From Candidatus Symbiopectobacterium sp. NZEC151 (GTDB lineage: Bacteria > Pseudomonadota > Gammaproteobacteria > Enterobacterales > Enterobacteriaceae): a DNA stretch of 64,000 nucleotides. Of this stretch, positions 28,762 to 39,107 are shown piece after piece. Each line of letters starts with the position of its first letter. Position 1 is the first letter of the stretch. Made by a program: the position numbers and the translations under genes. The notes beneath the pieces were generated by a model, which did no database searches, was not told the DNA's origin, and saw only the letters and a program-made list of their open reading frames with translations. The stretch is from positions 682,001-746,000 of the forward strand of contig NZ_JAGFPE010000001.1 in NCBI RefSeq assembly GCF_025962655.1. Reading direction: 5' to 3'.

Positions 28762-30058
28762 GGGTATCCCACATTAATCGGCTATCCAGCCATTCCGCAG
28801 CGAGAATGGTCAAAATAACGGCCGCACCAAAATAAAAGGCCGCTGGGCCTAAGGTAAAAGCCAACAGTTGGTCGCGGTTGACCAGCGACATCATTAAGGC
28901 GATGACGAACAGATCCAGCATTGACCAGCGGCCAATCCAGATCATGGCACGTAACAGGCGCATGCGCGTCATGATAGCGCGTTGTGTGCGCAGATGTATG
29001 CTCAACAGCAAGAGGCTAAGCACAATAACCTTGGTGAACGGCACCAGTATACTGGCGACAAAAACCACCGTTGCGACGGGAACATTGCCGTTTGCCAGTG
29101 AGATAATGCCCGACAGGATAGTGTCCTCTTTGCGCGCGCCATTGACGTAGAGAATCGAGATGGGCAGCAGGTTGGCGGGCACCAGAAGTACGATGGCGCT
29201 GATCAATGCCGCCCAGGCTTTTTGCAGGCTGTGGCGTCGGCGGGCTCGCAACGGGGTATGACAACGCGGGCAGCGACCCCGTGCGTCCGGCGCGCTGGTA
29301 AAATGGCAGGCCAGACACAGGCGATAACGTTCCGGGTTGATCACCGGATGCAGCCGTGGATAGAAACGCAGCCAGAGCTGATCCGGGTTAAGGTGAATCA
29401 GCGTTAATAAACTCAGCAGGGTCAGGGTTAAATAGGCCACCATACCGTGGCCTAACTGAATGTCGGAAAACTCGCGGATCTTGATGGCAGCAACGGCCAG
29501 CCCGACCAGATAAATGTCCAGCATCATCCAGGCTTTCAATTTTTCCAGTAACAGCAGAATAGGCCGCAGATTCATGCCAATGCGTGGGGCAAAAAACAGA
29601 TAAAGCAGTGAAACCATTAGCGTAACGGGCACGCCGACAGTACAGAACGCCACCATACTGGCGGTAACCGGGTGTCCTTGCTTGGTCATCTGCCAGATGC
29701 CTTCAAACAGGCTGGCATTGATCGCCACCCCCAGCAGTCGGATATCGAGCAGGGGAGCCGTATAGGCAAAAGGCATGAGTAGCAGCATCGCCGTGGCCAT
29801 CGCGGCCAGTCGTGTCATCGACCAATCACGCCCGGAACCGACGCGGGTCGCACATTGCGGGCAAGTGGCATATTCCCCTTTGTTCATTGCCGGAAGCAGG
29901 AACAGCATGTCGCAGCCATGGCAGCGGTGATAGCGTCCATAGGCAACGACAGCGCGTGCCTGGGTGACGGGCGGGCGCGGAGCGCTATGCGTGGCAGAAC
30001 CCACTATGCTGTATATTCTCATTACGCCGGATTGCACTGTGAAGGTCGTCAGCATCAT
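28709..30058 (-). CDS. letA: Inner membrane lipid transport partner LetA
   Basis: Polytopic PqiA-family protein that works with LetB. 449 residues (E. coli 427). Two zinc-ribbon modules, each followed by a membrane domain: CHGC..CPQC near residues 49-79 and CLAC..CPRC near 249-270, with TM helices in [20 protein letters not shown] and the like. Start: ATG-ATG at 30055-30058 with GGAAG upstream; an ATG 12 codons in (30022) is also possible. Formerly yebS. Confidence 0.93.
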   Translation of the reverse strand: MMLTTFTVQSGVMRIYSIVGSATHSAPRPPVTQARAVVAYGRYHRCHGCDMLFLLPAMNKGEYATCPQCATRVGSGRDWSMTRLAAMATAMLLLMPFAYTAPLLDIRLLGVAINASLFEGIWQMTKQGHPVTASMVAFCTVGVPVTLMVSLLYLFFAPRIGMNLRPILLLLEKLKAWMMLDIYLVGLAVAAIKIREFSDIQLGHGMVAYLTLTLLSLLTLIHLNPDQLWLRFYPRLHPVINPERYRLCLACHFTSAPDARGRCPRCHTPLRARRRHSLQKAWAALISAIVLLVPANLLPISILYVNGARKEDTILSGIISLANGNVPVATVVFVASILVPFTKVIVLSLLLLSIHLRTQRAIMTRMRLLRAMIWIGRWSMLDLFVIALMMSLVNRDQLLAFTLGPAAFYFGAAVILTILAAEWLDSRLMWDTHGTRFSNTRANANRDQA

Positions 30059-30390
30059 AGCCTACTTCCGAGCGCGCACGGTAATTGAATCTGTGTGCCT
30101 GGTTTCAGGAAAATGGGATGTCAGGTCGGAGGGAATGAAATGTGCGCAATACGCTGACGAAGCCAAGGTTGTTGTGGCATGCTGTGCTGTGTGTCTCAAT
30201 TCATCCTGTCACGTTTATGTGAATAAAAACGCAAAAGCGTATATCCTTCTTCTCTTGGGGGAGACGTTGCCAATGTTGTCAGGCAGGGTGATTGAAATCA
30301 TGGGATGATGCCTCCTTGCTATCGATGCGCTTCGCGTCAATAAGCTAGGGGCGACGGACTCAGATATTTGGAACAACTGAATTATTATTT
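30059..30390. other. letA-msrC divergent intergenic region
   Basis: 332 bases between divergent starts. It must carry both promoters; I see no gene, repeat or clear operator. Confidence 0.3.
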
Positions 30391-30897
30391 ATGAACAAAC
30401 CATCATTTTATAGGGATCTTGTCAGCGATCTTACCGCTCTGATTACGGGTGAACGCCGCTTTATCACTATTTTGGCCAATAGCAGTGCGCTTCTGTTTGA
30501 GCGCCTGGAAGGCGTTAATTGGGCGGGTTTTTATCTTCTGGATGATGACACGCTGTTTCTCGGTCCCTTCCAAGGGCGAGTGGCCTGCGTGCGCATTCCT
30601 GCGGGCAAAGGCGTTTGTGGGCGCGCGATAGCGGAGAACCAAATTCAACGTGTCGATGATGTGCATGCATTTCCTGGTCACATCGCCTGCGATGCCGCCA
30701 GTAATGCCGAGATCGTGTTGCCGCTTTCGGTGAACGGGCAACTGATTGGCGTGCTGGATATCGATAGCACGTCCTATGCGCGTTTTGACGCGGAAGACGA
30801 AGAAGGTCTTAACGCGCTGGTCGCCGTGCTCTGCGCACAATTGCAACAGAGCGATGTGCTGATTTTTATCAATTCTCTCACGCAGAGAGAAGGATAA
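30391..30897 (+). CDS. msrC: Free methionine-(R)-sulfoxide reductase
   Basis: GAF-domain enzyme that reduces free Met-R-sulfoxide with thioredoxin. 168 residues (E. coli 165). The three catalytic cysteines are visible in RVACVRIPAGKGVCGRAI and GHIACDAASNAEIVLPL; ligand loop WAGFYLLDDDTLFLGPFQG. Precedes proQ as in E. coli. Weak ribosome-binding site. Confidence 0.95.
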   Translation: MNKPSFYRDLVSDLTALITGERRFITILANSSALLFERLEGVNWAGFYLLDDDTLFLGPFQGRVACVRIPAGKGVCGRAIAENQIQRVDDVHAFPGHIACDAASNAEIVLPLSVNGQLIGVLDIDSTSYARFDAEDEEGLNALVAVLCAQLQQSDVLIFINSLTQREG

Positions 30898-30981
30898 CGT
30901 AGCAATTGCTGATGGCGTCATTATAATGTCGCCTGTTCATGCCTGCGCTGGTTGGCAAACCCGTTGTAATCAGGAAATTTC

Positions 30982-31683
30982 ATGGAAAATCAACCTAAGT
31001 TGAACAGTAGTAAAGATGTCATTGCCTTTTTGGCAGAACGGTTTCCGCTTTGTTTCACCACTGAAGGTGACACGCGGCCTTTGAAAATCGGTATTTTTCA
31101 GGATCTTGTCACTCGTGTGTCAGAGACTGACAGTGTGAGTAAAACGCAATTGCGCTCTGCGTTGCGCCTCTATACCTCCAGTTGGCGTTACCTGTACGGC
31201 ATCAAGCTGGGTGCGCAACGTGTGGATCTGGATGGCAATCCGTGCGGTGAACTGGAACAGCAGCATGTCGATCACGCTCGCAAGCAGTTGGAAGAAGCGA
31301 AAGCGCGCGTTCAGGCGCAGCGAGCTGAACAGCAGGCGAAACGTCGCGCAGCGGGTGAAACCACCGATCAACCTGCGCGTCAGCGTAAACCGGCCCCGCG
31401 CCGTGAGCGCCCCGCAGCCGACAGCGCTCCGCGTCAACCTCGAACCTCTGCGCCGCGTACTTCTGCACCTCGTCCGCCTAAAGCGGCTACCGAGCGTGCG
31501 CCGCAACCGCAGCGTGTTAACGTGACGGATATTACTGCCCTGAAAATTGGTCAAGAGATCAAAGTCAGAGCGGGTAAAGACGCCATGGATGCTACGGTGC
31601 TTGAGATTGCCAAAGGTGAAGTTCGGGTTCAACTGGCTTCCGGTCTGGCGATGATTGTGCGCGCAGAACACTTGCAGTTCTGA
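30982..31683 (+). CDS. proQ: RNA chaperone ProQ
   Basis: FinO-domain RNA chaperone that binds structured sRNAs and 3' UTRs. 233 residues (E. coli 232): FinO/ProQ domain 1-120 ([39 protein letters not shown]), a Pro/Arg/Ala linker 125-180, and a Tudor-like C-terminal domain ([20 protein letters not shown]). Followed by prc after 20 bases, probably one transcript. Confidence 0.96.
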   Translation: MENQPKLNSSKDVIAFLAERFPLCFTTEGDTRPLKIGIFQDLVTRVSETDSVSKTQLRSALRLYTSSWRYLYGIKLGAQRVDLDGNPCGELEQQHVDHARKQLEEAKARVQAQRAEQQAKRRAAGETTDQPARQRKPAPRRERPAADSAPRQPRTSAPRTSAPRPPKAATERAPQPQRVNVTDITALKIGQEIKVRAGKDAMDATVLEIAKGEVRVQLASGLAMIVRAEHLQF

Positions 31684-31703
31684 TACGGAGGGCCAACCAG
31701 GGC

Positions 31704-33755
31704 ATGAACACATTAATCCGAATGACGGTGCTTGTCGCCGCATTGCTCGCAGGCGCGAGCGTGGCCAAAGAAGCACCCGTTTCGCGCAGTGAAGCGATTG
31801 CGCGCAGTGAGATGATCACGCGTGCAGATCAGATCCCACAACTGCACCAGGAACTTCAGCATGCCACCGAGAGCGATCGCATCACACTGCGTTTCTTACG
31901 CTCTCACTACCGGCAGATAGCGCTCGATGAGCAATTTTCCGAGAAAATTTTCAACCGCTATCTCAATATGCTGGACTACAGCCATAACGTGCTGTTGGCC
32001 TCCGATATCGCCGAATTTGCCAATCAAAAAGGGCAGTTGGGCGAAGATCTGAAAGGCGGCAAACTGGACGTGCCCTATGCGCTCTACAATCTGGCGCAAA
32101 AACGCCGTTTCGAGCGCTTGCAATATGCCCTGTCCGTATTAGAAAAACCCATTGATCTCACCGGAACAGACACCATCGAGCTGGATCGCAGCAAATCGCC
32201 GTGGCCGCAAAATGTTGGTGAGCTGAACCGCCTGTGGGATGCCAAAGTAAAATTTGACTGGCTGACGTTAAAACTCACCGGTAAAGACGACAAAGAGATC
32301 AAGGAGACGCTCACCAAGCGTTATCAGTTTGCCATTCGTCGTTTGGCGCAGAGCAACAGTGAAGACGTTTTCCAACTGGTGATGAATGCGTTTGCGCGAG
32401 AAATGGATCCCCACACCAGCTATTTATCGCCGCGCAATACGGAGCAGTTCAACACCGACATGAGCCTTTCTCTGGAAGGCATTGGCGCGGTGTTGCAGAT
32501 GGATGACGATTACACGGTCATCAACTCCATGGTGGCGGGCGGCCCGGCGGCAAAAAGTAAAAGCATCACCGTTGGCGATCGCATTGTCGGCGTTGGGCAA
32601 AACGGCAAACCGATGGTGGAAGTGATCGGCTGGCGGCTTGATGACGTGGTGGCGTTGATTAAAGGCCCCAAAGGCAGCAAGGTGCGGCTTGAAATCTTGC
32701 CCGGTGGCAAAGGCACTAAAACCAAAACCGTTACCTTGACCCGTGAGCGTATCCGTTTGGAAGATCGCGCGGTGAAAATGTCGGTCAAAACCGTGGGCAA
32801 AGAGACCATCGGTGTGCTGGACATTCCCAGTTTTTACGTTGGCTTGACGGATGACGTCAAAGTGCAACTGCAAAAGCTGGAAAAACAGAATGTGAGCAGC
32901 ATTGTCATCGACCTGCGTGGCAACGGCGGCGGTGCGCTGACCGAAGCGGTAGGGCTTTCCGGTCTGTTCATTCCCAGCGGCCCGGTGGTGCAAATTCGTG
33001 ACAACAATGGCAAGGTGCGCGAAGACAGTGACACCGATGGCGTGGTCTACTACAAAGGCCCACTGGTGGTGCTGGTTGACCGTTTCAGTGCGTCGGCCTC
33101 AGAGATTTTCGCCGCTGCCATGCAAGATTATGGCCGTGCGTTGATTGTGGGTGAGCCGACCTTCGGTAAAGGCACGGTGCAACAGTATCGCTCTTTGAAC
33201 CGTATCTACGATCAGATGCTGCATCCGGCGTGGCCGGGATTAGGCTCCGTCTCCTACACCATTCAGAAGTTCTACCGTATTGATGGCGGCAGCACGCAGT
33301 TGCGCGGTGTTACGCCGGATATCTTGATGCCAACCGGCACTGAAGCGGTTGAAACCGGTGAGAAATTTGAAGACAACGCCCTGGTCTGGGACAGCATCAA
33401 TGCGGCACGCTACGGCAAACTGGGGGATCTGAAACCCTACATTGGCGCACTGAGTGAGCAGCACCAGTCACGTGTTGCCAAAGATCCTGAGTTCCAATAT
33501 ATCATTCAGGATGTTGCCCGTTACAACGCCAACAAAGAGAAACGTAATATCGTTTCCCTTAATTACGCGCAGCGTGAAAAAGAGAACAACGACGATGAAG
33601 CATTACGCCTGAATCGTCTTAACGAACGCTTCAAACGCGAAGGTAAAAAGCCGCTGAAATCCCTGGATGATTTACCCAAGGATTATCAGGCTCCGGATGC
33701 CTATCTGGAAGAAACGGTGCATATCGCCAGCGATCTGTCGCACAGCGTGAAGTAA
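31704..33755 (+). CDS. prc: Tail-specific periplasmic protease Prc
   Basis: S41A protease that degrades SsrA-tagged periplasmic proteins and with NlpI controls MepS. 683 residues (E. coli 682). Signal peptide in the first 21 residues; PDZ domain about 235-325 (IGAVLQMDDDYTVINSMVAGG); catalytic Ser in RFSASASEIFAAAMQ and Lys in GEPTFGKGTVQQY; DUF3340-type tail. GGAGGG is upstream. In E. coli htpX follows; here a terminator and feoA follow. Confidence 0.96.
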   Translation: MNTLIRMTVLVAALLAGASVAKEAPVSRSEAIARSEMITRADQIPQLHQELQHATESDRITLRFLRSHYRQIALDEQFSEKIFNRYLNMLDYSHNVLLASDIAEFANQKGQLGEDLKGGKLDVPYALYNLAQKRRFERLQYALSVLEKPIDLTGTDTIELDRSKSPWPQNVGELNRLWDAKVKFDWLTLKLTGKDDKEIKETLTKRYQFAIRRLAQSNSEDVFQLVMNAFAREMDPHTSYLSPRNTEQFNTDMSLSLEGIGAVLQMDDDYTVINSMVAGGPAAKSKSITVGDRIVGVGQNGKPMVEVIGWRLDDVVALIKGPKGSKVRLEILPGGKGTKTKTVTLTRERIRLEDRAVKMSVKTVGKETIGVLDIPSFYVGLTDDVKVQLQKLEKQNVSSIVIDLRGNGGGALTEAVGLSGLFIPSGPVVQIRDNNGKVREDSDTDGVVYYKGPLVVLVDRFSASASEIFAAAMQDYGRALIVGEPTFGKGTVQQYRSLNRIYDQMLHPAWPGLGSVSYTIQKFYRIDGGSTQLRGVTPDILMPTGTEAVETGEKFEDNALVWDSINAARYGKLGDLKPYIGALSEQHQSRVAKDPEFQYIIQDVARYNANKEKRNIVSLNYAQREKENNDDEALRLNRLNERFKREGKKPLKSLDDLPKDYQAPDAYLEETVHIASDLSHSVK

Positions 33756-33771
33756 TCTCATCTCACGCAGT

Positions 33772-33814
33772 AAAGCCCCCTGTCAGCCTTGCGGTTGACA
33801 GGGGGCTTTTTTTT
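33772..33814 (+). terminator. prc terminator
   Basis: AAGCCCCCTGTCA / TGACAGGGGGCTT hairpin with eight T after it. Confidence 0.9.
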
Positions 33815-33910
33815 GGCGTTTCCTGAGACTTTTATCCGCCACGGCAGAGGGAATGAGCGATATTTAATTTTTGTTTGATATGTATCAAGTAGACTTATAC
33901 CCGTGCATTT

Positions 33911-33929
33911 ATTATTGATAATCGTTATT
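33911..33929. promoter_or_regulatory. Fur box before feo operon
   Basis: ATTATTGATAATCGTTATT matches the 19-bp Fur consensus at 14 of 19 positions, with the central GATAATC complete. 88 bases before the first feoA, so iron repression by Fur is expected. Confidence 0.65.
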
Positions 33930-34016
33930 ACTTTTGTTTGTTTTCTGAGCATTTACAGCAATTATACCGCGTGAATTCACTCACGGGTTCAGCGGTTTCT
34001 CTTTAAGAGCCCAACT

Positions 34017-34265
34017 ATGACGCCAGGTCTACACACTCTTCTTGATATTCCCCTCAATGTCAGCGCCGTGGTTGCGCGAATTCGTCTCAGCGGTGAGTAC
34101 CACCAACGTTTAATGGAGTTAGGTATTCGTGTCGGAGGCGAAATTCGGGTTATTCAGCGCGAAGTAAACCAGCCGTTGATGCTGGCTGCGGGCGACGGTC
34201 GTATCGCGATTAATTGGGATATGGGCAAGCAGATTTGGGTGGCACCGCAGGTTACACAAGGTTGA
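34017..34265 (+). CDS. feoA: FeoA domain protein, first copy
   Basis: 82-residue SH3-like FeoA protein (core VVARIRLSGEYHQRLMELGIRVGGEIRVIQ; end MGKQIWV) that supports ferrous iron uptake by FeoB. First gene of the feo operon, with a second FeoA-like gene 60 bases downstream. The ribosome-binding site is weak. Which of the two corresponds to E. coli FeoA (75 aa) is not certain; the second has the same length. Confidence 0.85.
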   Translation: MTPGLHTLLDIPLNVSAVVARIRLSGEYHQRLMELGIRVGGEIRVIQREVNQPLMLAAGDGRIAINWDMGKQIWVAPQVTQG

Positions 34266-34325
34266 TGCCCTCGGGTAGCAACAGAGCGGCGTAACGAGGC
34301 GGCAATTCAGCGAGGAGGAGTATTC

Positions 34326-34553
34326 ATGGCAGAGGCCGTATTTCCGGTAGGCAGTTCCTGGCGTGTGCAAGGTTATCAAAAAGGATCGGCGGATTACCGC
34401 AAGCGCTTGCTGGCATTAGGGGTTACGCCGGGCGTGACCTTCACCGTCACCCGGGTAGCACCGTTGGGTGACCCTATCGAATTGCGTTTGCGCGGTGCTG
34501 CTATCAGCGTGCGCAAGAGTGAAGCACAGATATTGATCCTGGAACCCTGTTGA
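34326..34553 (+). CDS. feoA: FeoA domain protein, second copy
   Basis: 75 residues, the length of E. coli FeoA. Core YRKRLLALGVTPGVTFTVTRVAPLGDPIELRLRG with the end AQILIL. Strong ribosome-binding site GGAGGAG. It diverges clearly from the first FeoA, so the pair is old rather than a fresh duplication. It lies 79 bases before feoB. Confidence 0.88.
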   Translation: MAEAVFPVGSSWRVQGYQKGSADYRKRLLALGVTPGVTFTVTRVAPLGDPIELRLRGAAISVRKSEAQILILEPC

Positions 34554-34632
34554 TTTTCAGGATCTGGATTTGCCAGGCAGGCTTGCAAGGCATGCCTGCC
34601 TGATAAAAAGCCCGTTCGAGTAAGGAACTGTT

Positions 34633-36954
34633 ATGGTCGCACATCCCGTCATTGGTGTTGTTGGCAACCCCAATTGTGGCAAAACCACCCTGTTCAACCT
34701 GTTGACAGGGGGGAAACAAACGGTGGGGAATTGGCCCGGTGTCACCGTCGAGAAAAAGGTCGGTCAGTTCCTCTACAAAGGTCAACGCTTCACGCTGGTC
34801 GATCTTCCCGGCGTTTACTCGCTCAATCCAGCCTCGGAAAGCGCTGAAGATGAGCGCGTCGCGCGTGATTATATCCTCTCCGGCGAAGCGCACTTGGTGC
34901 TGAACATTCTTGATGCGGCCAACCTTGAGCGCAACCTGTATCTGACGGCACAGTTGCTGGACATGAACGTGCCCATGATCGTTGCGGTCAACATGATGGA
35001 CATCGCCTCTTCGCGCAAGCTGGAGATCGATATCGCCGCTCTGCAAAATCGGCTCGGTTGCCCGGTTATACCTATTACTGCCAGCCAAAACAAAGGTATG
35101 GATGTGCTGCGGCAGGTCTGCCTGTCCGCGCTGGCGGACATTCGCTCGCCCAACGTTGAGGTGCCTTACGATGCGCCGCTGAAAAACGCTGCGGTGCAAA
35201 TGGCGTTGCGTTTGACGGATATTCCAAGCGTGACGCATCCGTATTGGTTGGCGCTGCAATTGCTGGAAGGGGATACCACGGTGCGTTCGCGTTTGCCGGC
35301 ACCGCTGCTGGCAGAGATGGATGCTCAGGTCGCTATACTGACAGAAACCTATGACGATGAACTGGATATCTTCCTTGCCGATGGGCGTTATCAGTTTGTC
35401 TCCTCCATCGCCAATCAGGCGGTGATTCGCCGCAGCAATGTCTCCGCGACGCTCACCGATAAAATTGACCGTGTGGTGCTGCATCGCTTTTTCGGTATTC
35501 CGATCTTCCTGCTGGTGATGTACCTGATGTTTATCTTCACCATCAAGGTGGGGAGTGCATTTATCGACTTTTTCGATCAGTTTGTTGGCGCACTGCTGGT
35601 GGATGGACTAGGAACGCTGCTGCGCGCTATCAACACGCCAGAGTGGCTGGCGACGCTGGTGGCCGATGGCATTGGCGGGGGGATTCAAACGGTCTCTACG
35701 TTTATTCCGGTGATTGGCTGCCTCTATCTGTTCCTCTCCTATCTGGAAGACTCCGGGTATATGGCGCGGGCGGCGTTTGTTATGGACCGCTTCATGCGCA
35801 GCATTGGGTTACCGGGTAAAGCCTTCGTGCCCTTGATTGTCGGCTTTGGCTGCAATGTGCCTGCCGTCATGGCCACGCGCACCATGGAAAAGCACAGCGA
35901 TCGCATTGTCACGGTAATGATGGCGCCCTTTATGTCGTGTGGCGCGCGCTTGCCCGTCTATGTGCTGTTTGCCACGGCATTGTTCACCAGCGGTGGGCAA
36001 AATCTGGTATTCGGACTCTATTTGGTGGGTATTTTTGCCGCTATCGCCACCGGCTTTATGCTGAAAAATACCGCGTTACAGGGCGATGCCTCTGCGTTCG
36101 TCATGGAGATCCCACCGTACCATTTACCGGGGCTGCGCAGCGTGCTGATTCGTACCTGGGATCGACTCAAGGGGTTTATTCTGCGTGCAGGCAAGCTGAT
36201 TGTCGTAGTGGTAACCGTGCTCAGCTTTTTCAACTCCATGGGCACCGATGGTTCGTTTGGCAATCAGGACAGTGATAAATCGGTGCTTTCTTCCATCGGG
36301 CAGAAAATTGTTCCGGTATTCGCCCCGATGGGGATAAAAGCGGAAAACTGGCCTGCCGCTGTCGGTGTTTTCACCGGCATCTTTGCCAAAGAAGCGGTGG
36401 TGGGCACGCTGGATTCACTGTATGGCGCGATGGCTGACAGCCAGTCCGGCGAGCCGGAAGAAGACGCAGCGTTTAATCTGGGCGACAGCGTGGTTGCCGC
36501 GCTGGCTACCATTCCGGAGAATTTTGCCAAACTCGGTGGCGAGCTTCTCGATCCGCTGGGCATCAACGTTGGCGATTTGAGCGATACCGCCACCGTGGCA
36601 GAACAGAACGAATTTTCCGTCTCATCGCTGGATATCATTGTGCACCTGTTCGATGGGCGCTTAGGCGCAGTGGCCTACTTACTGATGGTTTTGCTGTATG
36701 TGCCCTGCGTCGCGGCATTGTCGGCCATCTGGCGCGAAGTGGGCACGGCATGGGCCCTGTTCTGTTTCGTGTGGACTATCGAGTTGGGCTATGGCGCAGC
36801 GGTACTGGTGTATCAGGTGGGTCGGTTTGCTAACCATCCCCTTTATTCTGCCTCTGCTATCGCGGTGGTGCTGGCCGTGTGGGCGCTTACCGTGTTTTTC
36901 CTGCGCCGCAACGGCAATTTGAGGCAGCAATCTGCGGTGGTGCGAGCAGCGTAA
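34633..36954 (+). CDS. feoB: Ferrous iron transporter FeoB
   Basis: Main Fe2+ permease. 773 residues (E. coli 773). N-terminal G protein: G1 GNPNCGKTT, G3 DLPG, G4 NMMD, then the helical GDI domain (to about 270). Membrane part from about 285 with Gate motifs GFGCNVPAVMATRTM and MSCGARLPVYVLF; the end RRNGNLRQQ matches the family. AAGGAA precedes the ATG. Confidence 0.96.
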   Translation: MVAHPVIGVVGNPNCGKTTLFNLLTGGKQTVGNWPGVTVEKKVGQFLYKGQRFTLVDLPGVYSLNPASESAEDERVARDYILSGEAHLVLNILDAANLERNLYLTAQLLDMNVPMIVAVNMMDIASSRKLEIDIAALQNRLGCPVIPITASQNKGMDVLRQVCLSALADIRSPNVEVPYDAPLKNAAVQMALRLTDIPSVTHPYWLALQLLEGDTTVRSRLPAPLLAEMDAQVAILTETYDDELDIFLADGRYQFVSSIANQAVIRRSNVSATLTDKIDRVVLHRFFGIPIFLLVMYLMFIFTIKVGSAFIDFFDQFVGALLVDGLGTLLRAINTPEWLATLVADGIGGGIQTVSTFIPVIGCLYLFLSYLEDSGYMARAAFVMDRFMRSIGLPGKAFVPLIVGFGCNVPAVMATRTMEKHSDRIVTVMMAPFMSCGARLPVYVLFATALFTSGGQNLVFGLYLVGIFAAIATGFMLKNTALQGDASAFVMEIPPYHLPGLRSVLIRTWDRLKGFILRAGKLIVVVVTVLSFFNSMGTDGSFGNQDSDKSVLSSIGQKIVPVFAPMGIKAENWPAAVGVFTGIFAKEAVVGTLDSLYGAMADSQSGEPEEDAAFNLGDSVVAALATIPENFAKLGGELLDPLGINVGDLSDTATVAEQNEFSVSSLDIIVHLFDGRLGAVAYLLMVLLYVPCVAALSAIWREVGTAWALFCFVWTIELGYGAAVLVYQVGRFANHPLYSASAIAVVLAVWALTVFFLRRNGNLRQQSAVVRAA

Positions 36955-36984
36955 ACCCATGGCCGTGCGGGTCAGGAGGATGAA

Positions 36985-37206
36985 ATGACACTGATTGAAC
37001 TGCGCAATTTCGTTAAGCAAAGGCAACGCGTTTCGTTGCAAGAGATCAGCCAACGCTTCCACGTTGAAACGGGGGTGGTTGAAGGCATGATTGCTATCTG
37101 GGTCCAGAAGGGAAAGATCAGCAGCCACGAGAACGCCAGTGGTGGCTGTAGCGGATGCTGCTCCTGCGAGAAAGGGCTGCGGCTTTACTACGAATGGGTA
37201 GGGTAA
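36985..37206 (+). CDS. feoC: FeoC, iron-sulfur winged-helix partner of FeoB
   Basis: 73 residues. Winged helix (residues 1-50, RQRVSLQEISQRFHVETGVVEGMI) followed by the cysteine cluster CSGCCSCEKG that can hold an Fe-S centre. GGAGG is upstream; 30 bases after feoB. Confidence 0.92.
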   Translation: MTLIELRNFVKQRQRVSLQEISQRFHVETGVVEGMIAIWVQKGKISSHENASGGCSGCCSCEKGLRLYYEWVG

Positions 37207-37215
37207 CCCTTGATA

Positions 37216-37246
37216 AAAGGCTAGCCGCACGGTGCGGCTAGCCTTT
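37216..37246. terminator. Bidirectional terminator between feoC and potD
   Basis: AAAGGCTAGCCGCA / TGCGGCTAGCCTTT, 14-bp perfect stem with a three-base loop, between the convergent operons. Confidence 0.8.
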
Positions 37247-37251
37247 GCGCA

Positions 37252-38295
37252 TTAACGGCCGGCTTTCAGCTGTTGGAAATAGTTTTCATACAGCGTGCTG
37301 GCGCTGCCCACGTCGTTTTGCCATTCCCCTTTCTGAATCGTCTCTTCATCAGGGTAGAGCGTCTTGTCACTTGCCACTTCGGCGGGCAGTAATTTCTTCG
37401 CGGCCAGATTGGGTGTCGGGTAGCCGATGGTTTCGGCAACCTTTGCCGCCACTTCCGGGCGTAACAAGAAGTTGATGAGCTTCATAGCGCCCTCTTTATT
37501 CTTGGCATTGGCCGGGATCGCCAAACTGTCCATCCAGAAGATTCCACCCTCTTTCGGCCAGATAACGTCGAGCGGTGTACCCGCCTGACGGGCTACGTAA
37601 GCAGAGCCGTTCCAGACCATACCCAGATTGACTTCGCCTTCGATAAACGGGTTACCGGGGTTATCTGAGTTAAAGGTCAGCACGTTCGGCATCAGTTTCT
37701 TTAATTCGCTGTAGGCGGCTTCGATCTCTTTCGGATCGGTGGTATTGGCTGAGTAACCCAATTTACGCAGCGCAATCTGGAACACTTCACGGGCATCGTC
37801 GGTCAGTAACAGGCTGCCTTTATACTTCGCATCCCAAAAATCACTCCAGCCGGTTACCGTTGCCGGATCGATGACATCACGGTTGATGCCAATGGCGGTA
37901 GCGCCCCAAATGTAAGGAATGGAATATTCGTTGTTCGGATCGAAAGATTTATGCAGCAGGTTAGGGTCGAGATTGTGAAAATTGCTCAGTTTGCTGGTAT
38001 CAATCTTTTGCAGCATCCCTTCTTTGCTCATCTTGGACACGAAATAGGTCGAAGGCACTACCAGGTCATAAGCGCCATCCTGATAGGTCTTCAGCTTGGC
38101 ATACATGCTTTCGTTGGATTCGTAGGTGGAGTAAATCACCTTGATGCCGGTTTCTTTGGTGAACTGTTCCAGCAAACCGGGCGGCACGTATTCTGTCCAG
38201 TTGTAGAAATAGAGCGTCTTGTTATCCTTCGCATTGGCGGCATTCAGGCTGAGTGCCATGGCGCACGCGGCCAGCAGGTAGGGCAATTTTTTCAC
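37252..38295 (-). CDS. potD: Spermidine/putrescine-binding periplasmic protein
   Basis: Substrate-binding protein of the PotABCD ABC importer. 347 residues (E. coli 348). GTG start, with GGAGGT 5 bases upstream. Signal peptide MKKLPYLLAACAMALSLNAANA. Polyamine-site residues in LYFYNWTEYVPPGLL and FYWMDSLAIPANAKN-type segment. Last gene of potABCD; 11 bases after potC. Confidence 0.96.
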   Translation of the reverse strand: MKKLPYLLAACAMALSLNAANAKDNKTLYFYNWTEYVPPGLLEQFTKETGIKVIYSTYESNESMYAKLKTYQDGAYDLVVPSTYFVSKMSKEGMLQKIDTSKLSNFHNLDPNLLHKSFDPNNEYSIPYIWGATAIGINRDVIDPATVTGWSDFWDAKYKGSLLLTDDAREVFQIALRKLGYSANTTDPKEIEAAYSELKKLMPNVLTFNSDNPGNPFIEGEVNLGMVWNGSAYVARQAGTPLDVIWPKEGGIFWMDSLAIPANAKNKEGAMKLINFLLRPEVAAKVAETIGYPTPNLAAKKLLPAEVASDKTLYPDEETIQKGEWQNDVGSASTLYENYFQQLKAGR

Positions 38296-38306
38296 AATAA
38301 ACCTCC

Positions 38307-39107
38307 TTAACGTCCCAAAGGTTGGAATGATGATTTTTTGGTGCGATCGCGCAGTATTAACTGACTGCTAAGCACCAACAGTAACGATAACAACAACAAA
38401 ATGGTGGCCAGCGCGTTGACCTCGGGCGAGACGCCAACCTTGACCATGGAATAGATTTTTAGCGGTAAAATTTCATAAGAGGGACCGGTGACGAAGGATG
38501 ACACCACCACATCGTCCATCGACAGCGTGAAGCTCAGCAGCCAACCGGCGGCAACGGCAGGCATTGCCAGGGGCAGAATGATCTTACGTAATATGATGAT
38601 TTCACTGGCACCTAAATCTCGAGCCGCTTCCAGCATCCGAATATCAAACCCTTTCAAGCGCGAATACACCGTGACAACCACAAACGGCAAGCAGAACGTA
38701 ATGTGCGAAAACAGCAACGACCAGAACCCGAGTGAGATCCCCAGCAGCATAAACAGCACCAGCAGCGAGATGGCCATCACGATATCTGGCGACATCATCA
38801 CCACAAACAGCATGCCGCTGACAAAGGGCTTACCGCGAAAGTGATAACGATAAAGCGCCACGGCGGTGAGGGAGCCGATCGCCGTGGCAAACGTGGCGGA
38901 AAATACCGCCATCGTCAATGAATGGCTGGCAGCCTGGAGCAGGCTGTCATTGTTTAACAGCAGGCGATACCACTCAAGGGTAAATCCCTGCCAGTTGATG
39001 CCGAAGCGCGCCTGATTAAACGAATTCACAATCAGAATAAGGATCGGAATATACAGATAGGCGTAGATCAGGCTCATAAAGCCACCGCGCAACAAACGTC
39101 CCATCAT
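38307..39107 (-). CDS. potC: Spermidine/putrescine ABC transporter permease PotC
   Basis: 266 residues, six membrane helices, with the ABC permease EAA loop [26 protein letters not shown] at the start overlaps the potB stop by 4 bases. E. coli PotC has 264 residues. Confidence 0.95.
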   Translation of the reverse strand: MMGRLLRGGFMSLIYAYLYIPILILIVNSFNQARFGINWQGFTLEWYRLLLNNDSLLQAASHSLTMAVFSATFATAIGSLTAVALYRYHFRGKPFVSGMLFVVMMSPDIVMAISLLVLFMLLGISLGFWSLLFSHITFCLPFVVVTVYSRLKGFDIRMLEAARDLGASEIIILRKIILPLAMPAVAAGWLLSFTLSMDDVVVSSFVTGPSYEILPLKIYSMVKVGVSPEVNALATILLLLSLLLVLSSQLILRDRTKKSSFQPLGR

